A stretch of DNA of 64,000 bases from Fasciolopsis buskii (Eukaryota; Platyhelminthes; Trematoda; Plagiorchiida; Fasciolidae): contig LUCM01011241.1 in NCBI GenBank assembly GCA_008360955.1, positions 133,184 through 197,183 of the forward strand. Reading direction: 5' to 3'. The position numbers and the translations under genes are program-made. The first letter of the stretch is position 1. Every line of letters begins with the position of its first letter. The notes beneath the pieces are model-generated. The model worked only from the letters and a program-made list of their open reading frames with translations. It was not told where the DNA came from and did not search any database. Of the stretch, positions 26,554 to 40,000 are shown piece after piece.

Positions 26554-27013
26554 ATGGCCGATCTGATGTCTTTTGTTTCAGTCTGGCTCAGCCTTATTTT
26601 ACACATCTTAAACGCACATAGTCATCGTTCCTTGGATCTTGCATACTCTCGGGGAAATCAGTATCCGCAAAGGACAGACCTGTTACTCACATTAGACCCC
26701 AAAAAGCAGCAAGAACGCCTCGGCCTAAAATCACTGACACCTTTGCAATCTGATCAGTCAGTATTACTGCCAGATCTTCCTCATCCTTTGTTATCGGATC
26801 CATTGTTTGATTCTTCCATCCTGACAGATGATGCCGGACGGGTAATCCAGTCGTCCGAGTGCACACCACAAGAGCGTCAAAACCGAATCCAATGCTTTGA
26901 CAAACTACCCGAGGAGAAATACGCCGTTTCTCTGGGAAATACAGTGAATATGCAATGTGTTGTACTAAATCAACACGGGAAAGTTCAATGGAGAGCGAAA
27001 AAGATATTGCTCG
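26554..27013 (+). CDS. Exon 1 of a nephrin/Kirre-type immunoglobulin-superfamily adhesion protein: signal peptide, linker, first half of Ig1
   Basis: The first in-frame ATG (26554) follows an in-frame TGA at 26503. It starts a hydrophobic signal-like stretch, SFVSVWLSLILHILNAHS (residues 6-23), with likely cleavage after residue 23. A second in-frame ATG at 26566 would serve equally well. Residues 24 to about 115 form a Leu/Pro/Asp/Gln-rich linker with two cysteines (103, 114). Then comes the front of an Ig domain: YAVSLGNTVNMQC with Cys135 and VQW with Trp146. The exon ends at a strong donor, CTCG|GTGAGT (27014), in phase 1. The reading frame runs 47 codons into the intron before a TAA at 27154. 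Ig1 is completed exactly by the exon at 53099. Family: cell-recognition proteins of the Nephrin/Sns/SYG-2 and Kirre/SYG-1 groups, acting at the cell surface in adhesion and synapse or slit-diaphragm-type contacts. Alternative: the exon begins at 26582, see the acceptor entry. Confidence 0.85.
26570..26581 (+). promoter_or_regulatory. Possible splice acceptor inside the signal-peptide region
   Basis: GTCTTTTGTTTCAG ends at 26581 and is a good polypyrimidine-AG acceptor. An exon starting at 26582 would be phase 1, the same phase as the three visible donors of this gene. If used, residues before Trp11 would come from an exon further upstream. It could also be a trans-splice site, since flatworms trans-splice a leader to many mRNAs. 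The intact ATG and signal peptide just upstream make the unspliced reading equally plausible. Confidence 0.4.
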
Positions 27014-30000
27014 GTGAGTGTCATTCTTTATCTTGCATGTTCTATGATATGTCGTTCACTTGGATTTACATTCTTCTCAAACGGCACCTTGGACAACGCT
27101 GCATGTGGTCACAAGTGCTCCTATTGGCTTCTGATAATACAGTGAATGCAAAATAATTTCTGGGTCAATAATTATGTTTTTTCTTCTCGAGTAAAAACAA
27201 TTTAAGAATTTATAAACCAATACCCCATGTGACGATTGCTATCCTCAAACGGGGCAGAGAAACCGAATGCATAACGATGCACTAGACATCACAGAGTATG
27301 TTACCAACAGACAAATGACGCGTTCACCAAATTTCCCCGGTAATTTCAAACTTAATCCTGTTTACTTCAAACATTTAATTCCTTTTCACTATTAATCTAC
27401 ACCAGAACTTCGAAAATTATGGCTAAAATTGAGTCTTTTGTCACCGAAAGCAGCAAATAAGTGTGGTTTTATTACATCCCCGTTGAAATTAGTATTTTAT
27501 TAACATTACGTAAACTATGACACTAACTCACCGATACAAAATAATAAATCAGCTAAAAGTGCATGCATTAAAATCTCACGACTGTCTGTTTTCAGGTGGA
27601 CTTGGTCCGAAGACAGCAATTTTCACGTCTTCCGGTAGCAACCACCTCGCCGAGCTAGATTACCACGAAATCCGTTTCTTAGTCAATCTACTTAGTTTTG
27701 TTTTTCTCAGCCCAGGAGTATGCTCCTGAACAAAATAAAATTGACCCAGGAGACCACATTAATTGGACGTTCATTTCTGCTCCATTGCATGAAGCAATGC
27801 TGTAGGTAGGTGGAATGGAAATAAAGAAAGTCGAAAATGTCCTCAGTGTTTTGAGTGAGGAGACTATAGTTCGGTTATGGTCCAAACAAGCGGCAATAGA
27901 ATGCAGCTCAACAGGCCGAACGGTCAAATTGCTCAAATGAGGGAAAATAAACAAATTTTGTGGCCACAATGGGGTGTGTCGTGAACACGGACGGTGAGGT
28001 CTTATCTGGAACGCACGAGCAGGGCGTCGAGGTTGTGCAAATACGAGCCCAGAATGTTTATCTCGAGTGATAAATGGCTTGTCAATTCGCCACTTACTTC
28101 GCCGGGGGTTTTTCTGTTTGCTGAAAAGCCGTACGCTTTGGATCTTGTAAAAATTCACGTTACAATTAAACAAAATCATTTCTCATTTGGGTTAACGGGA
28201 TATGTAAGTGGCGACGACAAGAAGAAGTAAGATGGAAACGAAATCCGTCACAAACTTTCCAGATAGGAATGCAAATCTTGGTGCATTTCACGTTGAAATC
28301 AAACTTCGGCCTTTGTGTTTAATTGCCTAACACGAAAATACAACGGGGCGCAAAACAATTACCTCATTTGGTGCAAGCTTTTTCAGACAGGCAAAATTTA
28401 TGCATGCCAAGAAAATAAAACGATTTCCGCAAGTTCTGCAATTTCCAATCAGTTGTGCGAGTTTGCAAGAATAAAATCTAGGCGAAATGCAAATGTGTGG
28501 TTAGCAAATTGCCAACCGATTGTCCGCGACGTAGCCGAGGCTTTCCAACTGTGGCTAATTATATCACACCTAAGAGGGACAGACGTTTCAGTTTTTCATT
28601 TTCTCTTCCACGAGTTCATGCGTGAGTTGAAATGTATATTCAGTCACAAAATCCTTGGTGATTGTCTGCCTTTTGATAGCTTAAAGTCATTCCGAATTCC
28701 GAATAGAATATCGATTAGTTTACAGTTGTTCAGTGCACGCAACCTATTGTCAATAACACTGGATGTTTAACAGTGTGGGTCAAGCTCATGGGAGACATTT
28801 TGACGCCAAGGAAATCATAACTTTCATTGTGCCACTTTCCGGTTGATCTGACGTAGGTTTTCTATTTGAGTATTTAAGAATAACCAGAACGAAGTAGAAT
28901 GCATTTTCTTGCTTTCAGCATGCAGAAGAACTTAGGAGAGACAGTTCGAAATAAGAGGAAAATGAAAACATGTTTTGTTAAATTGTCGAAGTTATTTCGC
29001 TTCAAGAATAATAAATGAATTTCCAAATATAGCTATCGTGGCCTTGCCACGCTTAAGTTCAGAAGTCAGTTCACAAGCATGACCCTACTTAAACAAGGCT
29101 GTTCCCATGTGTCACCGTTACACGTGGGGTGCAAAACCTTCATCCTTTTACACTGAAATGCACCGTTTTATTGAACCAAGCGTTTTTAAATTAACTCCCA
29201 AACCATAGTAAACTAGGTATTAGAAATTCTCGAAACGTCGTTTCATCCTGGCAGTGGTGCATCAGTTTCACGGCTCGTTTTGGACAACTATTAGTACTGA
29301 ATGATTATGAATCGAACCTCACAAGAACTAGACCACTCGCATTTGCTCTTGGCTGCTTCGTGAACCTCGAGACTGGATGGCAGACGGGCAACTTATGACT
29401 TCCAGGAGAACAGTCAGCATTACTACTGCATGAGGAAATAATTTTTCGCCAGATATAACCGAATTCATCCCAAGGCCACCAGTCTGGATTTTGATTTCCC
29501 ATATTTCAGCAGCACTCTCGGGACATGGATCAGTCGACGTTTTTGTTCAAGTTATTGATTAAACTGCCTGGTGGCATCAGTCATATTTCCTCCCTGATCC
29601 ATCTTGTCTAAATTAGTCCGGAAACAATAGTATCGTTTACATACCGAGATCGGTTTTGATGAAATGAACGTAGTGAAATAAAGTTATGCAATCACGAAGT
29701 TTTATTTAATTCTTCCCCTGGTCAATGACAGTCTTTTATTCTAAAAACATTTTATTGTTTACGTCCAAAGTAAAACTGCCCATTTTCTGTTAGAATTTTA
29801 CTACTCAAGAACCAGATAATCTACGTTCAATTTGAGGTTTAATCGTTCCAAATATCCGGTAGTAAAGTGGAAAGTCCACAAACATTCGGGCACCAAAAAA
29901 ATAAAACATGCTCAACAACGATAAATGTAAAACACTTACGGATGGTGAGGAGACTTATCGAAAGAACTTCATCTACGTCACAAGCTCAGTCCTTAAAAAC

Positions 30001-30639
30001 TCGTTAGCATTGGTTTTGGCGCAAATGGCAAAATTACACGGCAGTGAAAAGTGTTTTAAAAACTCTCACATTTCTGCTATTAGACAGTCTTGCGTAGAAA
30101 AAATGCATACTCAACTCTGTGTGTGTCCACATTTAACTGTAGCAGAAAACACTGTTAGAATAGCCGTATGTATGCAGAATAATAATGGAAAAATTTATTG
30201 GGAAATTTTTGATTTTTCAAAAACCTTGTTAAATCTTAAAACTTTCATTTTCTTATTCCGAAATTCGGGTCCTTCTACCATCGATCAGCTTCTGCACTTG
30301 GCCGCTCTCAGCCGGTGGAGGCACTCCTCGTGAAACAGACGCACATTTGTAGTTCCCTGTCTTCAGACGCATAGTGTATATAATTCTAGTCAACATATTC
30401 ACCTACAGTATTTCCTTCTTCTTTCAAACATCACTAGATTGTGCTGAATTGGGACAAAGTGGTTCGTATCGATGATGTTCAAAACCTCAGCTTAAAGGCT
30501 GCTTAATTTCTAGGCGCCTGTAACTATAAAGTCTGTAAAGCAAACTTTTAGTTGCTGCTAATTTTAAAAGTGACCACTACTACTTTCCAAATCTTCACGA
30601 AGAAATATATGGCAGAAATTTGGTGGAGACGACCGGACT

Positions 30640-30666
30640 CACACACACACACACACACACACACAC
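30640..30666. repeat. (CA)n microsatellite
   Basis: Thirteen CA units without interruption. Confidence 0.9.
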
Positions 30667-30973
30667 TGAGAATGTGGGCATGCCAGCTTATTGTTCCCAG
30701 CCCCGCCCTCCGTTCAGACAAGACAACAAAAATTTTGCACTTTCTCCAAGATTCTCAATAGCTGGTTGGAAAACCGGGTGTTCATTCGATGCATCGGTAA
30801 CTCAGTGCATTAAATTATTGGCCAGTTTTATTTTGAGATCAACAACTACGAGTGAACTAACAAACAAATGTGTACAAATAAGCCTGGAACGGCTGTTTCA
30901 TTCCAAACTTTTCAGTGAAAGATCAAACACGAGGTTTTTTGACCATGGGAAACTCCAAATTCAGCCAACAGGC

Positions 30974-31026
30974 TATTGTTGTTGTTCTTGTTCTTGTTGT
31001 TGCCGTTGTTGTTGCTGCTGCTGCTT
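30974..31026. repeat. (TTG)n / (CTG)n imperfect trinucleotide repeat
   Basis: TTG units with TTC and CCG interruptions, ending in a short CTG run. Within intron 1. Confidence 0.85.
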
Positions 31027-34000
31027 ATGGTGACAAAATCAATGAGCATTTCAATTCCCAAATTGTCCGCTTCATTTAAATTTGTAAACAATCTTTTCTT
31101 TGGAATATAATGTGAGCCAAACGCTAATCAAGGCGATACGTGATAGACAAACTAGTTTGCCCGAAATGTTGTTCAAGTTTAACGAAATTAGGCTTTCGGG
31201 AATTTGGCCGAATTGGGCGTAACGTACTCGAGAGTAGGAGAACGAAGCGAATAAACGAATTTTGTCTGATGGCCTAATCGCATCATTTGACTCAAAGGTT
31301 CTCTTGTCACATTTATGATAGGATTAGATTAAGATAAATAGCTTGTAAATGCTAGTAAGGCTCATTTAGTTGGTTTTTTTAATAAAATAAGCAGTATTCC
31401 ACTAGGGAACCGACCTTCGCTTGTCGTAAAATTGTCTTGCCAAATGCATCACGGAGTGCTTTGCGCACCCTGTGCAGTCATTAGGTTAGCTCGATAGCCA
31501 GTAAAACGACAATGGTAAACCGGCGACTGTAGTAAGGGGGTGTTGTTCGCATTTAAACTACTTGGGTTAGGTTAAACTGATGATCTCTTCAAGATGTTCA
31601 TTACAGTCACATGCTGCTCGTGTTCGGTTGCTTTTTGCCTAATCAGTGACCTGACTGATGTAGGTGTACTTGATGTTGTTGTCAGTTGTTCGTTTATCGT
31701 CTTTGGTAGTCGTATTTATGTGTTCGGTGACGTAAGAGCTGTTCGGTCCATATTGCCGGTATCTGTGTGGCTGAGCAGATTACGGCTGGATTTGACGCTT
31801 CACTGATCCGTTTCATGATGCCGTCTGAGCGCTTGCTTATTTTCGCGGTTGACGTCATTGTAGTTAAATTATAGGTAGAAAATTTGGATACATGGTTTTA
31901 TGTGCACGGTCCCAGAATGAATTCGTTTGGATATCTGTTAGGACCCGTGGTTTTGATCAGGCTTTCATGCTACACTTTGGAACTGGCTAATTGTGAACTT
32001 TTAAGCGTACTAACAGAAAGCTTTGGAACGGCGCCCAAGAAAATGATTGCCTACGAGGCTTTTGCTGATGACGAGTGAAATTCAGGTTCTTTGTTTGCCT
32101 TGCCATCAAATACCGGCTCACCAGCAATTAAAGTCAAGAATTGTCATCTGGTGCGTAATTCGTTCCCAGGTGGGCATGTTGCTTTGCGGAATTTCACGGA
32201 CTGCAATTCAACTTGTGATGTAAAATTCGTGCAATCCACATTTGGGCGGGAACGAGCGACTTCATTCCGATATGGTGCTAAATCGGATAAGCTACTATTG
32301 CTAAGGAACTAACAGACAAAAGTCCGGTAGCAATAGTACGCACACATAATTGAATCTGGTCATTGATTCGACCGGTAAGGCATGCTGATTGCTCAAGCAC
32401 GAAAACGAAACTTAATGACGACAAGCACGACGAGGCATGCAACTTTTTTGGCGTAGACAGAACTATCATTGAACCCCGAGATTTCCACAACTAATCCCCG
32501 CCGCTGTCAATGTCAGTCAATTTGTTTTACTGAAGGAAATATTTTGAAACAATCCAGAGTAAAAAACTTATACATACATTTATGCAACTACTCAGAGCGT
32601 GAAACTTTAGAAACCGAATTAAGAAATAATCGGCAAATCTCTTTTGATAATTTGTCAGCTGTGCGGTGTGTATAACAAGTTATCCCAAATAGAACGTAAT
32701 GCACTGATTTTGGATGGGTTATAAGGGAGAAGGTGTCTTTGGAAGAACCAGATCTTTCATTTGCCGCAATCAAGGGCGTGTTGAATGCGGTCATCCTCAA
32801 GGGATTATCCCTTGGAGCGCTTATCCTTTAAAGTCGGAATGATAAATTGTCTCTTTTGGCCTGATTACAAATGAGTCTGGTTCCAACGGACTTTGGTCGG
32901 GAAAAAAACACCTATCCAAATATCAACCATAACGGATTCAATTTGGAAGGGAGGGACATGTTCCAGTTTCGCCATCCCTCATCTCCTAGGATCAAACTGC
33001 ACAATAGACTTCCAGCGTGATTTAACATATTGCGAAATTCCAGAATTTGGTCAAATTGAGGGAGTTGCTCGTGACTAAAACTGTTTGAACTTTGTCCACG
33101 GACGATAGTAATCTCGGCATTTAAGTGTCCTTGACAAATGGACAACATTATTTCGTCGTGAATGGCACTAGCGAGTGCATTGCGTTAGATCACCTAATTG
33201 TTCCACGTTTGTCTGGTTAAAACATGACAGCTCAGCCACGGAACCAATCCTGTGAACGCTTCCTGTTTGACTGATTAGCTAACAGCAAGTTTCCGCTGGA
33301 ATTTTATTTGGATCTTTGGGAACGGTCAAGGATGTTGAACCACTGGCGGACTTGTAAGACCGTCCTGGTGACTTTGATATCATGAACCTTCCAAAAGAGT
33401 ACACGAGCTCGTAAAATCTGGCTTTTATGATAAGTAACGTGTTTCGTTTAGCGATGGATACACAAAATTTCCCCGAAATCGAAGGACCCGTTTTTCACAG
33501 TGATTACCGCCCGTCAGGCATCCATGCCGGGTACTCTTCATTCCACACAAACTTATGCTAATGCACTCTTTTAATTACTGTAACAAAACCACTTGTTCTT
33601 CTTTGGTCTGTTTGTCATTCACTCGTAAATGCGGTTGCATTGGCTTGATAATGAAATCATCGGAAACTTACATTTCTGTTGGTTTCAATTCCTGATGTCA
33701 AATATTTCAGCGTAGTACTAGATACAACTATATCGCACAAGAGCAGAAAACGTACCCAGTCTAATTTTCACCCAGACAGCCTGCAAGCAGATCGGGAAAA
33801 AATACGAACCCACCATTGACGTTTTCTGCCGCACGCACCATTCACACATAACGAAGTCCATCTTTTTGGAACTCATAACAGTTTTTGTTTATCGTATCAA
33901 CTTGCTTCTACCGTTTGTCATAAACCGGACTGTCACCATTGCCACGAGCTTGGATTTGCCGTTGGCTGTCTTTTTTGATACGCTTTGTCATCGAATTGAT

Positions 34001-37000
34001 TCAATGGCAGTAACTGGAGTACAAGAGTCTGGAATTGTCCTTGCTTAGCTTTGCTTATTGTACATTGATTATTTTGCCGTAAATTTCAACTGATGCAGTC
34101 AATCGAAATATCCAGCTGCACGGTGTTCGAATCTCTTGCCGATGGGCTTATACGGGTGAAAGCTTGTAACTGTACCGCATCTCTAAGAGACCACTGAACA
34201 CCAAGTCAGTTGATGTAACTGACTACCTTGCCAAGGTCTAAGTGACACCAGCAAAGTTTCTGATTTAAGGAGATCGTTTTATTGCAGCATAAACCAACTC
34301 TGACGTGTCTTGACCGAGTTGTGTCCGGAGTGTTTTAAACAGTCGATGTGCTATGTGCTACTCTGATGTTTGCATTTTGTCAAAAGTGCCCAACAGCAAT
34401 GCCGATAGGGCTTGCAATCGGTCTACTACTATGGGCATCCTTTCTCAAAAGCATTCAATCCACTGACCATGGGTAATGGTCATATGCTCTTAAACAGTAC
34501 TGATAAGAATAGCTGTGCCAGCAAACATCTCTGAGGTAATATTTTGTGGCATATGATCCTGCTGCCTCTTTGAGGCAGAATTCTACTCTTCCGAAAACTT
34601 CCTTGCCTTCTGTGGTTCCCTTTTGCTCGAATAGCATTAGCATTAACACTTAATCCCTTCCGTGAGTGCTACTTTACTCCCCAATGCGCACACATTTTCG
34701 GCAGTTTCAGTCAGTTACGGTCCGGACTTGGGTCATTTTGACAAAAAAACCTTCTTTGCCGAACTAACGGGAAACCGTTCGAATGGCAACTTGACGACGA
34801 GAAAGGTTAGGCAACCCAACAGGTGAGCAGAACCGGTTAGACTGAATAGACTTAAATCGACGTCTGAGATCCTCGCTGCCAGTTTTTCGAGGGCCCGAAC
34901 TCCAGGGTTGCGTCGCCACCCACCGGGGCATTTAAATCATTCGATTTGTCAGCAGACTGTTAAGTATAAGAAACCAAAAATTTTCGACCATTACACGAAA
35001 TGAATTCTCTGATCTCCACAATCCGGCTGTGGTTGAGACGATTTTCTTTTGCGTGAGCCTCACAAGTAAACATATGGGAAACGTTTATCCAATTTTATTA
35101 ACCACTGCAGGAATACCGCGGTTATCCTCCACGTGACGACATATCGTATCAAACAAAACTACCGGCCTCTAAGTCGAAATATAAATCTTACACCCTAAAA
35201 GCGCGAAACATTTTGATAATGATTCATTTCGAGTAGAGGCGTATTTTGACTGGACAGCAAACACTTCTTGTTGTAAATGGTAGTTGGTGTTTTACGTGCG
35301 AATGGAACGTCAAATTATTGACTAGCATGCGACAAATCACAGTGTGATTCGAGCATGGGCTCATCCGTGCACGCTTCTAATCATTCAAGGAAGACTCTAG
35401 GGTCATCGTGCTTTTTTGTCTGGATTTTCAGAAAGCCCTGATCGTTGAAATTCGCATTTAAGTGGTAAAAGTTTTATCGTTTACTCAAATAACATCATGC
35501 ATGAATAAATCAATTTACTGACAGTTGATGAGTGCCATTTTGTGATCTAAGTGCCAATTAATCAGAATTTTAGGAAAAAATGGGCCGGATGACCGCAGTG
35601 AAAATGAACGTTTAGTAGACCTGAAGATTTCTGGAATTGAATCACATGCAAGATATTTGATAAGCGACATCACTTTTGGAGTTCCGTAAACCAATCCAGT
35701 TTCAACGTTCAACTTCTTTGGGGTACAATAGGGATATTCAACTTGAAGAACAGCATCGAGTAAAATACCGGTATGGACATCGAAAGCATTATTTGAAAGT
35801 AGTATAAAATGTAATGGTAAACAGTAAATAAGAGAGCCTTCGGGAATCTATATCAGTTTTCAACAAACTGGTTAATTACCACGCCAGTTGGGTATTTCTA
35901 GTGCTATCACCTTGGGTGGTCAGAAAACTACCGGACATTCTCCTCGAATCGTGCAATATTACCGAAGATAATGCCACACGCTTCGTGGACCCACGGTGTT
36001 TGGTCTGCGCGCTTGTTGGTACCTGAGGTGATGAAACCCGTGGTGACCAAAGTAGCTGTCCATTCTTCCCATGGGTTCGGACTTCGAGGTGGGCGTTGGT
36101 TATGCCACCAATAACCCTAGACTGGTGGTTATCTCAGGCCCTCTTGTCTTCAAACCAGATAGTTTAACGTTATACTGCAATGCCCGCAAGTATTCGTTCG
36201 CTACAGTTTGATAGCACGGATTATGGCCAACAGTTGAATGACAAATTGACCAAACCATTCTTCACTTGGTTCTGTTCTACTTGGTCTCCATGATCAACAG
36301 TGGAACTGCCCAAGCGAATTTTGCTTTCGGTTGAGAGTAGCACTGCATCTCAGAGGCTTGTTCGGAGGGACGAATATGTCATGTTCAATTGCAGCATATG
36401 ATGATCCTGAAAGGGGACCCAAGGACACAGCAACCTCATGTCAAATACCCCTTCTCCACTTGACAGATATTTGATAATCGCGTCCCAAAATCTCTTGCTG
36501 CTCGGCAAATCTACCATAATATTTCGTCCACCGGGGACAGCGCATTTTGGCAACTGTCTTTTGTGACAATCAACCAGAAATGTTTCGATGTGTCCAACGG
36601 TGACGTTGAAATAAACACATGGAAGAAACCTGAAGTGAAAGAGACTGTAGGCTCCTTACCTCAGTTTATTTTAAAATAATCAGAAGGAACCTTCTTGTTT
36701 GGTCTTTCGTCATCTGATAAGTCTTACGAGCGAAAGTTGTTCCTACTATTCTTGGCTAATCGTTCAGCCACTGTAAGAATAACCCAATTTGCTTAAAAAA
36801 TAGGCTGATTTTTCACCGGTTCCAATCGTTTTCACCAGGTTAATTAGACTGGTGTGTTTTTCTGCTTAGCCGTTATCGGATCTTTTGACCTTTTTACACT
36901 TGTTAGACAAATAGCTTACCAGACATTTCCTATTCCGGTTGGACAAACAACAAGAAGTACCAGTTGTCTGTCATTTTAACCAAGTGCTGGAGTAAAGTTC

Positions 37001-40000
37001 CTAGGAGCGACCTAAGCACAAGAAAATCTAACAAAAAATACGTTCTGAAAACTGGAAGTTGTCAGGACATCAGTCTGACACAAACATTGACGCATGCGGC
37101 CTGATTCACGTTGTATGAACAAGGCAATTCGTGCTCTAGTTTGGCTAGTTTCCAGTCGATGGGAGATTTCGTACAGGAAGTGCTCTAGCAATGACTTGAG
37201 CTTCTTCCCCCAAGCCCGACCACAAGCTTAAACAGGAGACAATATTTTATTGTTTTCCACCCGAAGAATAGAGCACTTGAAAGCGAAAAATGCAGCAACC
37301 CTTTTTCGAGGTAAATTTCTTTGAAAAAGTGACTCAAAGTTGCGCGAATGGAACGTTTATTTCCGCAATCCACTTTGATATATCTCGACCGGTGAGCTAT
37401 GTCGGGAAGTTGCGTGCTCACAGTTCACCGTGGTAGTAGAACAAATTGACATCAATACATTATTCACCATTGATTACCAATGCGGAGTTCGGTTTAAATA
37501 GCGAACCTTTCGTTGACAAGAATTGGAGTGAAAATTAGAGAATATTCCTATAAAGTGTGCAGTCCACAGACTCTCAAGACGGATGGGTAGCACGATCACT
37601 CGTGTGTACCAGATGTTAGACAATTTACGTTAAATCCACAAAACTGTCAGGGAAGCTGGTAGTTGTCATGGTAACGTTTGGAGACTTACTGCAAAAGATG
37701 CGCAGAATTTCTTTATTGGTAACCTCAGCGATTACTTTAGTACACAAAACCAAAGATAAATATCGTTTATCGACATGGATCTGCTGATCATTTCCTGTTT
37801 CAAGCCAAGAAAATAGTCCCGGGGATGGTGCGATAATGACGTCCGGAAAGGTTTGATAGCGGGTAGGTAGTATAGAAATGAGTATAACGATTGACCTTAT
37901 TGATGACAATGAATGTAATCGAAAGTTTGGATTTATTTCTCTATCGGTAATGTTTGATTCACTTGAGCGACGGGCAACAACCAAATGCCTGGATTCCCAC
38001 ACCCCGGTTTGCAGTCACATTTTTTTTGAAAGTCAAACACGTTTTGAAGAGACAATTTTACACACCATTTTCTATCCCCAGCCGAATAGGGCAAACTGCC
38101 TAAATCACCCCTGCATGTTCACGAGTTGTAAGGCTCCCACTTTCTTAACACTCTGACTAGTGATGGCTCAATTGCCAATAAAGTTGATCGAGAACTGGAA
38201 CGCTACACCATCTGCCCCCAGATCCCATCCCCACTGCCGTCTCCGTTTCAGTGGTATGCTTTTCTGACATATGTCAGTTTGCTCACGTGAACGTTGAATT
38301 CGTTCACATCCGGAAATAGTTTCAGTAAATCCAACCAGTTTGAACTAAATAGCCGGTGGATTTTTAAGTGTTGTTCAGACAGGGTTTATTTCTGCCGGTA
38401 AACAATGTAGTCGGAACAAGGCAAACATCAGACGAGATGCCAACACATGTACACAGTTTGGTGTCCACATATGCATAAAGCAAAACATATCGGTGACTAG
38501 AAAAGCCGAAGAAATAGCGACATTGTTCGAGAAAATGAACATTTATTCTTTTCATTACCAGTTAGATTTACCCTGGAAAGTGCTAGGATCTACGTGCGCG
38601 TGATCGCTTGAAAGTCAATCGCGCACTCACACTTGGCTTGATCGTCGAAAGATGAATAATTACATCAAATCTTGGTGACGTGTTCAGTCTCCTTTTATTG
38701 TATTCTCATATTTGGTAGTCCTAGGCAAGCATTAATTTGGCTTTGCACAGCATGGCAAAACCATACAAGAAACCTGATGGTTTCGCGCGCGTAATCTGTG
38801 CGGAGATATTCACATGCATTTGATTGCAACAACTGATTCACATGAACGCAGACTCTGCTGGTCAAATTCATCTACGGCTTCAGCAAACTTACATCTTTCA
38901 AAATCTTTTACTACCGCACAAGTAAAATCGATCTGAGGACTTTCGACAACGTGTACTTAACGGGTTTATCGGGATCACTAGTATCCCAGCACCGTAGTCT
39001 GATGCCGAGTTAACAGAGCATCTAGATACTGTCCGCATTTGGTCGAGTTCCTTTACATGCGCTATCGATAGCCGCGCACCTCGAACTGACATTTTCTCGG
39101 AAAAGACTCATACGGTGACGACAAAGTACAATGGAAACCTGCAACATCATCGTCAGTCTACAGCGTCTAGAGTTTATGAACACGGTTGCATTTTTGAATC
39201 ATCCTCCGAGGCTTGTCGTATTTCATTTCTAAACGTATCAATTTAATTGATAACCATATTTGATAAAACCCCATTTGATTCGATTTTCTACCAATAGCTA
39301 ATTTCGATATGTCGGTCTGGATTTATTCGAGCAATGTGAACGTGTAGATGTCTATCACGTCCATGGATCTTCTTTTGCACTGTTACAACGCACAATATTC
39401 TTATTTTGCATTTTCATTGCTATTTGTGGAGAATACATTTACGGTGTCTCCGAATTGCCCCATACCCGTAACTTCCAATTAGAAGTAAGACGCTTCTTGT
39501 TTCTGGATGCCTGTTTGACCGTGATGATCACAGAACAAATTGTTTTTGCTCGCACCTTTTGATCTTTTTAGTTCAGGCAAATGCACAAATGATGCGGATG
39601 TGAAACTCTTCGAATCCGGTGGAATGCAAATCCTCGAGGTGCACCGCCCTGACGATTAAAACGCTTCTTAAACTTCCGGCTGCGAGACTGGCTCTCTCTA
39701 CTCATATTATGCGGCTGGCCTCTTAAACAGAACATGGGGACTGACTAGTGCAAAATCGTATTCGTGATGCTTCTTTATAACTTCTGGGAAAGCACCTCTA
39801 GTTGGCAAATAAACGTCATTCACTGACCAAATCTCAGGCTAGCGGACCTTGCATGTCGATGATGTTACACTGCTTTGCCATAAAGCTAACTCCCGTTCTG
39901 TAGAGCAATATTCCTTTTGAGGCCTGGCCAGAGTATTCATCTGGAGTAGTTGATCGGTTCTCATCTATGCCCTAGAGGAAGCAACTAAGCACTGCAAAAT

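Noticed and set aside
26582..26620. Spliced-leader start, with the leader's terminal AUG joined directly at 26582
   Set aside because: That would put the following sequence in the wrong frame, reaching a stop after ten codons, so the leader AUG cannot start this protein. Leader addition itself remains possible.
27688..28179. 163-codon minus-strand open frame in intron 1
   Set aside because: The longest minus-strand frame, but no recognisable motif. It may be an unread repeat, and the evidence is too thin for a call.
28315..28770. 151-codon plus-strand open frame in intron 1
   Set aside because: No ATG near its start, no domain, and its length is near what chance gives in 64 kb. Not called as a gene.
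29908..30333. 141-codon open frame starting with a true ATG
   Set aside because: No signal peptide, domain or splice context. Compatible with chance.
34100..34260. GTGTTCGAATCT at about 34121 as the B box of a SINE
   Set aside because: No acceptable A box at the right distance upstream.
36001..36600. Minus-strand stretch with several partly open frames, considered as an LTR retroelement gag or integrase
   Set aside because: No zinc knuckle, protease, integrase or long terminal repeats could be seen.
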